Shown here: in pieces, positions 22,301-32,100 of the stretch
Layout of the letters: every line of letters begins with the position of its first letter
How positions within the stretch are numbered: the stretch's first letter is position 1
Source of the DNA: Streptomyces sp. NBC_00287
GTDB lineage: Bacteria > Actinomycetota > Actinomycetes > Streptomycetales > Streptomycetaceae
Length of the DNA: 64,000 bases
NCBI RefSeq assembly: GCF_036173105.1
Contig: NZ_CP108053.1
Coordinates: 1,302,001 to 1,366,000 of the forward strand
Direction of reading: 5' to 3'
Made by a program: the position numbers and the translations under genes
Notes under the pieces: generated by a model
Databases searched by the model: none
What the model saw: only the letters and a program-made list of their open reading frames with translations
Told to the model about the DNA's origin: nothing

Positions 22301-25300
22301 AACCCCTGCATCCAGGACCGCGCGCAGCCCGTCGAGGTCCAGGTACGAGTCGACCGCAACCCCGGCGCCCTGCACGGCAGCGGCGACGTTGTACGGGTCC
22401 TCCGTCCCGAGCACCGCCCAGACCCCCGCCCCCGTGACCTCCTCGGCAAACGGCAGCGCCGTCCACTCCGTACGGAACAGGTCATCGGCCCCCGCACCCC
22501 GGCCACCGCCCAGCACCGCAGCCGGACGCAGCACCAATGAACGCACCTCAGCAACCGGCTGACCCGTCCCGTCGGCAACCTCCACCGCCAGAGCGTCGTC
22601 TCCGGCCGCCGTAATCCGCACCCGCAACTGGTCAGCACCCGCCGCGAACAACGACACACCCGTCCAGGCAAACGGCAACCGCAACGCCCCTCCATCGCCG
22701 CCGAAATCGCCGTACCCATTCGCATGCAACGCCGCATCAAGCAACGCCGGATGAATCCCGAAGCGCGAGGCCTCGCCCTGCTGTCCCTCCCCCAACTCGA
22801 CCTCGGCAAAAACCTCGCCGCCACGCCGCCACACAGCCCGCAGACCCTGGAACGCAGGGCCGTAGCCGTAACCGACCGACTCGACGCCCGGGTAAAAGCC
22901 GGACACGTCCACGCTCTCGGCGCCCGCCGGGGGCCAGGCCGTGAGCCCGGCGCCCGGTGAGGTGACCGGCTCCGGGCTGAGCAGCCCCTCTGCGTGAAGG
23001 GTCCACTCCTGGTCGGGCGGGGAGTCCTCGGGGCGGGAGTAGACGGTGAGTCCGCGCTGCCCGTGTGCATCGAGGGCGCTGACGACGACCTGAAGGTGGA
23101 CGGCCCCCTGCTCGGGGAGGACCAGCGGGGCCTGAAGGGTGAGTTCGGTGAGATGCCCGCAGCCGACCTCGTCCCCTGCCCGGATCGCCAGCTCGACAAA
23201 GCCGGTGCCGGGCAAGAGGACCGTGCCCGCAACGGCGTGGTCCGCCAGCCAGGGATGGGTCCGCAGCGAAAGGCGGCCGGTCAGGACCAGCCCTCCATCG
23301 GCGGCGAGGCTCACTGCGGCGCCCAGCAGCGGATGGTCGGCGGCGGCCAGACCGGCGCCGCTGACGTCGGCGGTTCCCGTGCCGGACTCCAGCCAGTAGC
23401 GCTGGTGTTGGAAGGCGTACGTGGGCAGGTCGACGCGCTGCACAGCCCGGCCCACGTAGACGGCGGACCAGTCGATATCGGTGCCGTGGACCCAGAGTTC
23501 GGCCGCGCTCGCGATGAAGCGGGCGTTCTCGTCCTCGTCGCGGCGCAGCGTCCCGACGACCGTGACCTGCTTCTCCACTGCCTCCGCGATGGCCTGAACA
23601 CCCATGGCCAGCACCGGATGCGCGCTGATCTCGACAAGGCGGGTGTGACCTTCGGCCAACACCTCATGGACTGCGTCGGTGAAACGGACCGGTCGGCGCA
23701 GACCCTCGTACCAGTACGAGGCATCCATCCTCGCCGTGTCCAACACCCCACCGGTCACCGTGGAGATGACCGGGATACGCGAGGTGCGCGGCGCCACGGG
23801 GGCCAGCGCATCCAGCAACTGCTCCCGGATGTCCTCCACCTGCGCCGAATGCGAGGCATAGTCCACCGGAACCCGCCGCGCCCGCACTCCAGCGGCCTCC
23901 GCCGCCGCGGCAATCTCGTCCAGCGCCTCGGGATCACCGGCCACCACCGTGGCATCCGGCCCGTTGAACACAGCCACCGACACCCGCTCGCCATACGGCT
24001 CAACCCAGGCCGACGCCCGCTCAGCACCCGTCGCCAGCGACAACATCCCACCACGACCGGCCAGTTCGTCCCGTATCGCGGCCGAGCGCAGCGCCACCAC
24101 CCGAGCCGCATCCTCCAGACTCAACGCACCGACCACCGCCGCAGCGGCGATCTCCCCTTGCGAATGACCAATCACCGCCGTGGGAGTCACTCCGAACGAC
24201 TCCCACACCGCCGCCAGCGACACCATCACCGCCCACAACACCGGCTGGACCATGTCCACCCGCTGCATCCACGCGTCGTCCTCGCCCCTCAGCACCTCGG
24301 TCAAAGACCAGTCCACAAAGGGCCCAAGCGCCGCCTCACACTCGGCAATCCGAGCGGCAAAGACGGGCGAGGACTCCAGCAACCCCCGCCCCATCCCCAA
24401 CCACTGCGCGCCCTGCCCCGGAAACACGAACACAACGCCCGCGCCCGAACCCGCCACGCCGGCCACGGCGTTGCCCGCCACGCCACCCGATGCCAGAGCC
24501 CCCAGCCCCGCCGTCAGCTCAGCGCTCTCCCGGCCCCAGACCACCGCCCGATGCTCAAGAGCCGTACGCGAAGCCCACAGACTCCACCCCACATCCACCG
24601 GGTCACCCGAAACACCCGCCAGCCGCCCCGCCTGCGCGGCCAACGCCCCCGCACTGCGCCCCGACACCAACCACGGCACCACCGGCGACCCCGACAACCC
24701 CCCGGATCCAGAGACCACGACCGGACCCGACTCAACGCCCTCAGCAGGCGCCTCCTCCACGATCACGTGTGCGTTCGTCCCGGAGACGCCGAAGGACGAC
24801 ACCGCGCCCCGGCGGGCCCGGTCGCCCTGGGTGACCCACTCGCGGGGCTCGGTGAGGAGCCGTACATCGCCGGAGGTCCAGTCGACGTGCGGGGTGGGCT
24901 CGTCCACGTGCAGAGTGCGTGGCAGGACGCCCTCGCGCAGGGCCATCACCATCTTGATGAGGCCCGCCACACCCGCGCAGGCCCCCGAGTGGCCGATGTT
25001 GGACTTGATCGATCCCAGCCACAACGGCCGGTCCGCCTCCCGACCTTGGCCGTAGGTAGCGAGGAGCGCCTGCGCCTCGATCGGGTCGCCCAGCGTCGTA
25101 CCCGTGCCGTGGGCCTCCACCGCGTCCACGTCGCGCGGGGTGAGGCGGGCGCTGTCCAGGGCCTGTTGGATGACGCGGCGCTGGGCGAGTTCGCTGGGGG
25201 CGCTGAGGCCGTTGCTGGCGCCGTCCTGGTTGGTGGCGGAGCCGCGGATGACAGCCAGTACCCGGTGGCCGTTACGGCGGGCGTCGGAGAGGCGTTCGAG

Positions 25301-26131
25301 GAGCAGGACGCCGACGCCCTCGGACCAGATGGTGCCGTCGGCGGCGGCCGCGAAGGCCTTGCAGCGGCCGTCGCGGGCGAGTCCGCGCTGGCGGCTGAAG
25401 CCGACGAAGCCCGAGGGAGTGGGCATGACGGTGACGCCGCCCGCGAGGGCGAGGTCGCACTCGCCGTTGCGCAGGGCCTGGACGCCGAGGTGAGTGGCGA
25501 CGAGGGAGGAGGAGCAGGCCGTGTCGATGGTGACGGCGGGGCCTTCCAGGCCCAGGACGTAGGAGACGCGGCCGGAGACCACGGCGGTCATGTTGCCGGT
25601 GACGAGGAAGCCCTCGATCTCCTCGGGGACGGTGTCGAGGCGTGCGGCGTAGTCGGAGGCGACGGCGCCGGCGAAGACGCCGGTGCGGGTGCCGCGCAGC
25701 GCTGCGGGGACGATGCCGGCCCGCTCGATCGCCTCCCACGACGCCTCCAGCAGCAACCGCTGCTGCGGGTCCATGGCGAGGGCCTCGCGCGGCGAGATAC
25801 CGAAGAACTCGGGGTCGAAATCGGCGGCGTCGTGCAGGAAGCCGCCCTCGACGACGTAGCTCTTGCCGTAGGCGTCCGGGTCCGGGTCGTACAGGTCCTC
25901 GGCCCAGCCCCGGTCGGTGGGGAAGGGGGTGATGCCGTCGATGCCCTCGGCCACCATGCGCCACAGGTCCTCGGGCGAGGCGACGCCACCGGGGAAGCGG
26001 CAGGCCATGCCGACGACCGCGACGGGGTCCTGGTCCTTCGCCTCCAGTTCGCGCAGCCGCTGGCGTACCTGGGAGTAGTCGGCGGTGACGCGCTTGAGGT
26101 ATTCGCGGAGCTTGTCTTCGTTGTTCGGCAT
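13349..26131 (-). CDS. PKS-E: modular type I PKS, modules W8 and W9, both KS-AT-DH-ER-KR-ACP, 4260 aa
   Basis: Bimodular elongation protein. The start is the ATG at 26131 ([14 protein letters not shown]), whose AGGAG overlaps the stop codon of PKS-D; an ATG 21 nt earlier is in frame but would overlap PKS-D and lacks a ribosome site. W8: KS C206, with an unusual [10 protein letters not shown] around the second histidine; AT S657 and YASH (methylmalonyl); DH H965/D1132; ER; KR Y1885; ACP S2057. W9: KS C2287; AT S2737 and YASH (methylmalonyl); DH H3045/D3212; ER; KR Y3966; ACP S4139. Both KRs show HAAGVLAD and NYAAAN, a B-type-like pattern. All reductive motifs are intact, so each module should install a saturated, methyl-branched unit. 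From the ACP through to the AT the two modules are nearly identical at DNA level. The C-terminal tail (about 4180-4260, ending [13 protein letters not shown]) is a helical docking domain that fits the N-terminus of PKS-F. Confidence 0.96.
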   Translation of the reverse strand: MPNNEDKLREYLKRVTADYSQVRQRLRELEAKDQDPVAVVGMACRFPGGVASPEDLWRMVAEGIDGITPFPTDRGWAEDLYDPDPDAYGKSYVVEGGFLHDAADFDPEFFGISPREALAMDPQQRLLLEASWEAIERAGIVPAALRGTRTGVFAGAVASDYAARLDTVPEEIEGFLVTGNMTAVVSGRVSYVLGLEGPAVTIDTACSSSLVATHLGVQALRNGECDLALAGGVTVMPTPSGFVGFSRQRGLARDGRCKAFAAAADGTIWSEGVGVLLLERLSDARRNGHRVLAVIRGSATNQDGASNGLSAPSELAQRRVIQQALDSARLTPRDVDAVEAHGTGTTLGDPIEAQALLATYGQGREADRPLWLGSIKSNIGHSGACAGVAGLIKMVMALREGVLPRTLHVDEPTPHVDWTSGDVRLLTEPREWVTQGDRARRGAVSSFGVSGTNAHVIVEEAPAEGVESGPVVVSGSGGLSGSPVVPWLVSGRSAGALAAQAGRLAGVSGDPVDVGWSLWASRTALEHRAVVWGRESAELTAGLGALASGGVAGNAVAGVAGSGAGVVFVFPGQGAQWLGMGRGLLESSPVFAARIAECEAALGPFVDWSLTEVLRGEDDAWMQRVDMVQPVLWAVMVSLAAVWESFGVTPTAVIGHSQGEIAAAAVVGALSLEDAARVVALRSAAIRDELAGRGGMLSLATGAERASAWVEPYGERVSVAVFNGPDATVVAGDPEALDEIAAAAEAAGVRARRVPVDYASHSAQVEDIREQLLDALAPVAPRTSRIPVISTVTGGVLDTARMDASYWYEGLRRPVRFTDAVHEVLAEGHTRLVEISAHPVLAMGVQAIAEAVEKQVTVVGTLRRDEDENARFIASAAELWVHGTDIDWSAVYVGRAVQRVDLPTYAFQHQRYWLESGTGTADVSGAGLAAADHPLLGAAVSLAADGGLVLTGRLSLRTHPWLADHAVAGTVLLPGTGFVELAIRAGDEVGCGHLTELTLQAPLVLPEQGAVHLQVVVSALDAHGQRGLTVYSRPEDSPPDQEWTLHAEGLLSPEPVTSPGAGLTAWPPAGAESVDVSGFYPGVESVGYGYGPAFQGLRAVWRRGGEVFAEVELGEGQQGEASRFGIHPALLDAALHANGYGDFGGDGGALRLPFAWTGVSLFAAGADQLRVRITAAGDDALAVEVADGTGQPVAEVRSLVLRPAAVLGGGRGAGADDLFRTEWTALPFAEEVTGAGVWAVLGTEDPYNVAAAVQGAGVAVDSYLDLDGLRAVLDAGVPAPEVVLVSVESADCGEGLAEDARRATAGVLMLVREWLANEALTDTRLVVVTQGAVAARDGEGVRDLGTAPVWGLIRSAQSENPGRFVLLDVDPSGADFVAEGVSAALAAGEWQLALRGEDVLVPRLARVSSGPALVPPAGERAWRLDTVASGTLDGLALLPFPEATAPLAAGQVRVSVRAAGLNFRDVLIGLGMVPGQTVMGSEAAGVVVEVGEGVTHLAPGDRVMGFVTGGLGPLAVTDARLAVPIPEGWSFEQAASVPVVFLTAYYGLVDLASVQQGDTVLVHAGAGGVGMAAIQLARHFGATVLSTASPGKWDALRGLGLTDDQIASSRDLDFREKFRGAGVDVVLNSLAGEYVDASLDLLPRGGRFLELGKTDIRDAEQVAAERPGVTYRAYSPGDGGLDRASEILRTIVSLFESGVLEPLPVRAWDVRRAREAFRFMSQARHVGKVVLTMPPVLDPEGTVLITGGTGTLGSLLSRHLVTGHGVRHLLLTSRQGLAAPGAAELVAELGELGAAVEVAACDAADRDQLAALLDGRRLTGVVHAAGVLADGLVTSLTPEQLATVWRPKVEAAVNLHELTRDADLAFFALYSSASGVLGGPGQANYAAANVFLDALAQHRRVEGLPGLSLAWGYWEQVSAMTGHMEGRDRARLSQGGLVGLSSEHGLGLFDRAVGLDEGLVVASPLDLAELRGLAASGVLPGVLRGLVRAPAAARRMVASAAASGSGGLDQRLAQLSEPERERFLLDLVRSHVAAVLGHADPGAVDAERPFKDLGFDSLTAVELRNRLNTATGLRLPATLVFDHPTPTALTRHIRSEVSGLPDAPQEQRTLARPADEPIAIVGMACRFPGGIESPEELWRLVLAGEDAITAFPKDRDWDDDLYDPDPEAQGKTYVRGGGFVADVAEFDAQFFGISPREALAMDPQQRILLEASWGAVERAGIAPGSLRGTRAGVFAGALASEYVARLNAVPDGTEGFLGTGNMSSVTSGRIAYQLGLEGPAVTVDTACSSSLVALHLAAQSLRQGECDLALAGGVTVMCTPTGFVELSRQRGLSADGRCKAFAGAADGFGPAEGVGVLVVERLSDARAKGHRVLAVVRGSAINQDGASNGLTAPNGPSQQRVIRQALANAGVAAAEVDVVEAHGTGTTLGDPIEAQALLATYGRDRDADRPLWLGSVKSNIGHAQAAAGVAGVIKMVMAMQARVLPRTLHVDEPTPHVDWTSGEVKLLTEEREWQANSHPRRAGVSSFGISGTNAHVIVEEAPAEGVDSAPVVVSGPEGLSASPVVPWVVSGRSAGALSAQAGRLARLSGDPVDVGWSLWASRTALEHRAVVWGRESGELTAGLEALASGAPAAHVVSGIASGSGAPVFVFPGQGSQWLGMGRGLLESSPVFAARIGECEAALGSFVDWSLTEVLSGDDDAWMRRVDVVQPVLWAVMVSLAAVWESLGIKPAAVIGHSQGEIAAAAVVGALSLEDAARVVALRSTAIRDELAGRGGMLSLATRAEQASGWVEPYGDRVSVAVYNGPDATVVAGDPQALDEIARVAEAAGVRARRVPVDYASHSAQVEDIRERLLEALAPVTPWPSLVPVISTVTGGVLDTAAMDASYWYEGLRKPVRFTEAMTTALAEGHSRFTEVSAHPVLTTGVQAIAEAAEKQVTVVGTLRRDEGESARFIASAAELWVHGTDIDWSAVYAGRAVQRVDLPTYAFQRERFWLEASGTTGDPAELGLGAADHPLLGAAVSLAADGGLVLTGRLSLRTHPWLADHAVTGTVLFPGTGFVELAIRAGDEVGCGHLTELTLQAPLVLPEQGAVQLQVVVGAPDESGDRQVTVHSRPDGGEADAPWTWHAEGVLGAEAVEPPATDLTVWPPQGADPLDVSGFYEGAEAAGYGYGPAFQGLRAVWRRGGEVFAEVELGESERAEAGRFGIHPALLDAALHANGYGDFGGDGGALRLPFAWTGVSLFAAGADCLRVRITAAGDDALAVEVADGTGQPVAEVRSLVLRPAAALGGARGAEADDLFRTEWASLPFAEEVTGAGVWAVLGTEDPYNVAAAVQGAGIAVDSHLDLDGLRAVLDAGVPAPEVVLVSVPSVDSREGLAEAARQATTDALTLLREWLANDALNDTRLVFVTRGAVPAGGDHKLTDLVTAPVWGLIRSAQSENPGRFVLLDVDPESGADFVAEGVSAALAAGEWQLALRGEDVLVPRLARADSGAALVPPAGERAWRLDTVASGTLDGLALLPFPEATAPLAAGQVRVSVRAAGLNFRDVLISLGMYPGQPILGSEAAGVVVEVGEGVTHLAPGDRVMGVVQHAFAPLAVADARVLAPVPEGWSFEQAASVPVVFLTAYYGLVDLGSVQQGDTVLVHAGAGGVGMAAIQLARHFGATVLATASPGKWDKLRGLGLTDDQIASSRDLDFRDKFRGAGVDVVLNSLAREYVDASLELLAPQGRFVEMGKTDLRDPEQLTQANPGMTYAPFELGEAGPERMGEILTEVLSLFAAGVLEPLPVRAWDVRRAREAFRFMSQARHVGKVVLTMPPVLDPEGTVLITGGTGTLGSLLARHLVTGHGVRHLLLTSRQGLAAPGAAELVAELGELGAVVEVVACDAADRDQLASLLDGRHLTGVVHAAGVLADGLVTTLTPDQLATVWRPKAQAAVNLHELTRDADLAFFALYSSASGIFGGPGQANYAAANVFLDALAQHRRAQGLPGLSLAWGYWEQVSAMTGHMEGRDRARLSQGGLVGLSSEHGLGLFDRALALDEGLVVASPVDLAELRGLAARGVLPGVLRGLVRASAAARRMVASAGSAGGSGGLEQRLARLSEPERERFLLDLVRSHVAAVLGHADPRTIDAERPFKDLGFDSLTAVELRNRLNTATGLRLPATLVFDHPTPTALTHQIRSQILVAEAADTAPTLAVELERLERVIGTASSDDVVSHRVTDRLRALLTALEGAASAADAADDDDLDGATDDELFDLLDSELGTA
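13618..18530 (-). repeat. Module-scale direct repeat, copy in W9 (mate 19862-24780)
   Basis: The AT-DH-ER-KR-ACP part of W9 aligns with that of W8 at a constant offset of about 6.24 kb. Exact shared runs can be read by eye; for example the 60 bases starting at 16441 equal those starting at 22681. Local differences are scattered third-position changes and a few replaced tracts, such as the end of the ER near 14800-14950 against 21050-21180. This suggests duplication of a module followed by partial conversion. The KS parts of the two modules are much less alike. Confidence 0.85.
19862..24780 (-). repeat. Module-scale direct repeat, copy in W8 (mate 13618-18530)
   Basis: Partner of the W9 copy. 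Similarity starts in the ACP (the GTGAGGGCGGTGGGGGTGGG tract near 19863, also near 13618) and runs through KR, ER, DH and AT to the KS-AT linker near 24780. It fades in the KS, where W8 carries its own divergent sequence. Confidence 0.85.
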
Positions 26132-26144
26132 CTGAGGGCTCCTA
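26131..26144 (-). promoter_or_regulatory. PKS-D stop codon overlapping the PKS-E ribosome-binding site
   Basis: On the minus strand the sequence reads TAGGAGCCCTCAGATG. The PKS-D stop codon TAG (26144-26142) supplies the first two bases of the AGGAG that lies 7 nt before the PKS-E ATG. Ribosomes finishing PKS-D would be placed directly on the PKS-E start, so translation of the two megaenzymes should be coupled. Confidence 0.8.
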
Positions 26145-29100
26145 GGCTCCAAGCTCGCGGTCGATCAGGTCGAACATCTCGTCGTCGGTGACGGAGTCGA
26201 GGGCGCCGCCGTCGAGGACGCCCTCGCCGGAGCCGTCGGCCGTGGGTGTGGTGGTGCTGGTCCAGCGCCAGAGCACCGACTCCAGCCGCTTGACGACACG
26301 GGCGCGGGCGGCGTGGTCGCCGAGGCCGGGTTCGACGGCGGCGAGGGCGGTGTCGAGCCGTTCGATCTCGGCGAGGACGCGGTCGGTGTCGTCGGCGGTG
26401 CCCGGGGCGCCGTCGGCGAGGCGCAGCCGCTTGTCCAGGTGGGCGGCGAGGGCGGTGGGCGCGGGGTAGGTGAAGACCAGGGTGGCCGGGAAGGAGAGTC
26501 CGGTCTCCGCGCTGAGGCGGTTGCGGAGCTGGACGGACATCATCGAGTCGAAGCCGATGTCCTTGAACTTCCGTTCGGCGTCGACGGCGTCGGCGGAGTC
26601 GTGGCCGAGGACGGCCGCGGCCTGTCGGCGTACCAGGTCGGCGAGGTGGCGGAGGCGTTCGTCGGGGGTGAGGTCGGCAAGCCTGCGGGCGAGGGCGTCG
26701 CCTACGGCCGGGTCGGTGCCCTGGGCGGCGCCCGTAGCGCTGCGGCGGCGGGCCGGACCACCGGGTACGAGGTGCCGCAGCTCCGGCGGGAGGGTGTCGG
26801 CGGCGGCGCGGCGGCGCAGGTCCGCCGGGTCGAGGCGGGTGGCGACGAGGGGCGGCAGGCTCAGGTCTAGGGCCGTGGCCAGGGCGCGTGCTGCGGACGG
26901 GGCCGCTGCGGGCTCCCCTGGAGCCTTGGAGCCTTGGTCCCAGGGGGCTCCGGTGACGAGGGTGACGGGCAGTCCGGCTGCGCGGCGGTGGTGGGCCAGG
27001 GCGGTGAGGCGGGCGTCGGGCAGGGGGGCGAGCACGGCGAAGGCCGACAGTGCGCTGTCCTCGGTCAGTTCGTGCAGATGGGCGGTGGTCGTGGGGTCGG
27101 CTGCGGTGTCGATGACGGCGGTGAGCGGCCGGCCGGTGAGGAGTTCGGCGAGTCGGCTCCGGTCGGCGGGGTCGGCCGTGGCCCGGTCCAGGGTCGCCCC
27201 GTTGGTGCGGAGCAGTTCGCCGAGGTCGCCGTCGAGGGCGGTGGTCAGCTCGGTGAGGGGATCGGTGGCGGGGGCGACGACCAGCAGCGAGCGGACGGCA
27301 CGATCGGCCACCAGGTGGTGGACGAGGGCGGCTGCGGGAGCGCCGTCTCCGGCGGCGGTGAGCAGGACGGTGCCGTCGAGCGGCGCGTACGCCTCGGGCT
27401 CGGGCAGACGCCGGGCGCGTGGCACGAGGAGGGTGCCGTCGCGCAGGGCGAGGGTGGATTCTCCGGTGGTGTGCGCGGTGTGCAGAGCTGCGGGGACGTC
27501 GGGGTCCGGGGCAGTGTCCAGGTCGAGATGGACGACGCGGCCGGGGTGTTCGACCTGGGTGAGGCGGACGAGGTGGTGTACGGCGGTGCCCAGCAGGTCG
27601 GCCGGGCCGCTCTCGTCGTCGGTGGCGACACCGCCGCGGGTGACGACGGCGAGCCGTACGCCGCTCAGCCGTTCGTCGGTGAGCCAGCGGTCCAAGAAGG
27701 CCGCGGTTTCTACGGTGTCGGCGGCTGTGGGTTGGGCGACCTGGTCCGGATTGCGGGTGCCGCAGGGCAGCAGGACCCACTCCGGGGCGGGGACGCCCGC
27801 GTCGAGGACGGCGAGCAGGCCGTCGAGGTCCAGGTGGGCGGTGACGGCGTGGCCGCTCTCCTGGACGGTGGCGGCGAGGTCGAGCGGGTCGTCGCCGAGG
27901 ACGGCCCACGTGGCGAACTCGTCTCCGTCCTGGGCCGGTTGGTGCCCTGTCAGCGGCGTCCACTCGATGTGCAGCAGGGCGTCCGCGGCAGCCGTGGAGG
28001 CGAGTTGTCCCGCGTCGACGGTGCGCTGGATCAGCGCGGCGACCTCCCCGACGGGGCGTCCGGCCGGATCCGCGAGCAGGATGCGGGTGCCGTCGGGGCC
28101 GGCAGGGGTGAGGCGGACGCGCAGTTCGGTGGCGCCGGCGGCGTAGAGCCGTACGTCGGACCAGGCGAAGGGCTGGCGCAGCGCGGCGGTGTCGGCCGCG
28201 CGAGACAGGCCACCGGCGTGGAGGGCGGCGTCCAGCAGGACGGGGTGGAGGCCGTAGCGCTGGGCCTCGGCGCGCAGGGTTTCGGGGAGGGCGACCTCGG
28301 CGTAGATCTCGTCACCGAGGCACCAGGCGGCGCGCAGTCCGCGGAAGGCGGGGCCGTAGCCGTAACCGGCCACCTCGGCCCCGGCGTAGAAGCCTGAGAC
28401 GTCGACTGGTTCGGCGCCGAGCGGGGGCCAGGCGGTGAGGCCCGCCGTCTCCGGTTCCGTGCCGGTCTCCGGGAGCAGGGCGCCCTCCGCGTGGCAGGTC
28501 CAAGGCTCGTCGCCGTGGTCGGGGCGGGAGTGGACCTCGACGGTGCGTTCGCCGTCGGCGGCCGGGGCTCCTACGGTGACCTGGATCCGTACGCCGCCCC
28601 GCTCGGGCAGGATCAGCGGGCTGCCCAGCACCAGTTCGCGCAGCCGGCCGCAGCCCGCCTCGTCACCGGCGCGTACCGCGAGCTCCACCAGGGCCGAGCC
28701 GGGCAGCAGCGAGGTGCCGAGCAGGCGGTGCTGGCCGAGCCAGGGGTGGCCGTGGGCGGTGAGTCGCCCGGTGAGCAGCAGTCCGTCGTCGTCGGCCGGG
28801 TGGACCACGGCGCCGAGCAGCGGGTGTCCGGTGTCGGTGAGGCCGAGGCCTGCGGGGTCGCCCGCGGCGCCGGCGGGGGCGGTGAGCCAGTAGCGGCGTC
28901 GCTGGAAGGGGTACGTGGGCAGGTCGACCCGTTGCGGTTCGCGGCCTCCGTGCAGGGTGGTCCAGTCGACGTCGGCACCGGCAGCCCACAGGGTGGCGGC
29001 GGCGGTCGCGAATCGGTCGGGTCCGCCCTCGTTGCGGCGGAGGGTGCCGGTGACGACGGCGCCGCTGGCGGCCGCTGCGGCGGTGTCCTCCAGCGCGGCG

Positions 29101-32100
29101 ACGAGCACGGGGTGGGCGCTGACCTCGACGAGGGTCGTGTGGCCGAGGTCGAGGGCGGTCTCCACGGCGGCGCGGAAGGCCACCGGCTCGCGCTGGTTGC
29201 GGTACCAGTAGGCGGCGTCCAGGGCTGTGGTGTCGTAGAGCCCGCCGGTCACGGTGGAGAGGAAGGCGGTGCGGCCGGGGCGGGGGTGTACCGGTCCGAC
29301 GGCGGCGAGCAGTTTCTCCTTGATCTCCTCCATCTGGGGGGAGTGGGACGCGTAGGAGTGGGCGACGCGGTGGTACCAGACGCCGTCCGCCTCCAGCTCG
29401 GCGATCAGTGCGTCCAGCGCCTCGTGGGTGCCTGCGACGACGGTGGAGGAGGGGCTGTTGACGGCCCCGACGGTGAGCGTGCCGTGACGAGCTGCCAGCC
29501 GCTCGGCGATCCTCTCGGCGCCCTCCGCCACGGACACCACCCCACCGCGGTGGGTGAGCGTCGCGCCGATCGCCGCGCGGGCGGTGATGACGCGGGCGCC
29601 GTCATCGAGGCTCAGCGCTCCCGCCACGACGGCGGCGGCCAGTTCGCCCTGGGAGTGTCCGACGACGGCGGAGGGGGTGATGCCGAGCGACTCCCAGACG
29701 GCGGCCAGCGAGATCATGACCGCCCACAGCACGGGCTGGATGATCTCGACGTGCTCGGTCCACTGCGCCCAACGGGAGCCCGGTTCCGGGCCGTTGAGCA
29801 GCTCGGTGAGGCGCCAGTCGACGTACGGAGTCAGGGCCGTTTCGCACTCGGCGATCCGGGCGGCGAAGACGGGGCTGGAGGCGAGGAGTTCACGGCCCAT
29901 GCCGAGCCACTGCGAGCCCTGGCCGGGGAAGACGAACGTGACGCCGGCGGCGGCCTTGGCCCGACCGGTGACGATCCGCCCGGCGGAGGCCTCCGGGACG
30001 TCCGTGCCCGCGGCCAGGGCACGGGCCGCGCCCAGCAGGGCGGTGCGGTCCGGGCCGAGGAGGACGGCGCGGTGTTCCAGGGCGGCGCGCTGGGTGACGA
30101 GGGCGAAGGAGATGTCGGCCGGGTCGGGGGCGTCGGACCCGACGGACACAGAGACTGCTCCGGATTCTCCTGAGGCCCCGAAATCCTCTGAGGCTCCGGA
30201 CTCCAGATGGTCCGCCAAGCGCCCCGCCTGCGCACGCAGCGCCTCGCCGTCGCGGGCCGACAGGACCCACGGCACGGGCCCGCCCCGCCAGACCGGCTCC
30301 CCGGAGACGGGCGTCAGTGTGGCCTCGGACGTGGGCTCCGGCGCCTCCAGGATGATGTGCGCGTTGGTGCCGCTGATGCCGAAGGAGGAGACACCGGCGC
30401 GGCGGGCGCGGCCGGTCTCGGGCCAGGGGGTCGCCTCGGTGAGGAGGGCGATGTCGCCGCTGCTCCAGTCGACATGCGGGGTGGGCTCGTCGATGTGCAG
30501 GGTGCGCGGCAGTACGCCTTCCCGCATCGCCAGCACCATCTTGATGATGCCGGTGACTCCGGCGGCGGCCTGGGTGTGACCGAGGTTGGACTTCACGGAG
30601 CCGAGCCAGAGCGGACGGTCCGCCTCCCGGCCCTGTCCATAGGTGGCGAGGAGCGCCTGCGCCTCGATCGGGTCGCCCAGCGTCGTCCCGGTCCCGTGGG
30701 CCTCGACGGCGTCGACGTCGGCGGTGGTGAGCCCGGCACCCGCGAGCGCGGCGCGGATGACGCGCTGCTGGGACGGGCCGTTTGGAGCGGTGAGGCCGTT
30801 CGAGGCACCGTCCTGGTTGATCGCCGAACCGCGCACGACGGCAAGGACGCGGTGCCCGTTGCGACGGGCGTCGGAGAGCCGCTCCAGGAGCAGCATGCCG
30901 ACGCCCTCGGCGGGCGCGAAGCCGTTCGCGTCGGAAGAGAAGGCGCGGCAACGGCCGTCGGCGGAGAGCCCGCGCTGACGGCTGAACTCCAGGAAGATGG
31001 AGGGCGACGGCAGGACGGTCACACCACCGGCGAGCGCGAGCGAGCACTCGCCGCCCCGCAGGGCCTGCGCGGCGAGGTGCAGTGTGACCAGTGAGGACGA
31101 GCAGGCGGTGTCGACGGTGATCGCCTGGCCTTCGAGGCCGAGCGCGTAGGCGACGCGACCGGAGGCCACGCTCGCGGAGTTGCCGATGCCGAGGAAGCCC
31201 TCCAGGTCCTCCTGCCCTGGACCGTAGGCGCCCGCGTAGTCGAAGGCGACGAGGCCCACGAAGACACCGGTCCTGCTGCCCCGGAGCCGGTGCGGGTCGA
31301 TCCCGGCCCGCTCGATGGTCTCCCAGCTCGATTCGAGGAGCAGGCGCTGCTGCGGGTCCATGGCCAGCGCCTCGCGCGGCGAGATCCCGAAGAATCCGGC
31401 GTCGAAGGTGTCCGCGCCGGTCATGAAACCGCCCGCACGTCCGTAGGTGCTGCCGGGCCGCTCGGGGTCGGGGTCGTAGTAGTCCTCGATGTCCCAGCCG
31501 CGGTCGTCGGGGCAGGGGGTGATGGCGTCCCGGCCGTCGGCCAGCAACTCCCACAGCGCCTCCGGGGAGTCGACCCCGCCGGGCAGCCGACAGCTCATGC
31601 CGATGATGACGACGGGGTCGTCGTCGGTGTCGCCGCCCGGCCCTGCGGCCGGTACCGCGGCGGCGGTCTCCTCCGGCTCCGGGAGGAGGCGGGTGAGGAG
31701 ATGGCGGCCGAGCGCGGTGGTGGTGGGGTAGTCGAAGACGAGGGTGGTGGGCAGCCGAAGACCGGTGTGGGCGATCAGCCGGTTGCGCAGGTCGACGGCC
31801 GTCAGCGAGTCGAAGCCCAGCTCCTTGAAGGGGCGTTCGGGATCGACCCGCTGGGGGGAGGCGTGGCCGAGCGCCGCGGCGACCTGGGCCCGTACGACCT
31901 CCACCACGGCCCGTTCCCGGTCGCGGGCGGGCAGCGCGCTGAGCCGGGCCGCCAGGTCCTGCGCGTCGGCCGTACGGTCGCCGCCGGACGCCCGGTCGGC
32001 GAGGGCCCGGCGCACGTCGGGGAGGTCGGCGAGGAGCGGGCTGGGCCGGTTGCCGGTGAAGGCGGCGGCGAACCGGTCCCATTCCACGTCCAGTACGGCG

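Noticed and set aside
22994..26191. Plus-strand open frame of 1065 codons over PKS-E
   Set aside because: Same reason: low-complexity antisense reading of a conserved KS-AT-DH region.
29340..29365. Ethylmalonyl or methoxymalonyl specificity for the W7 AT
   Set aside because: Those ATs usually lack a YASH motif; W7 keeps YASH, so methylmalonyl remains the better call despite divergence.
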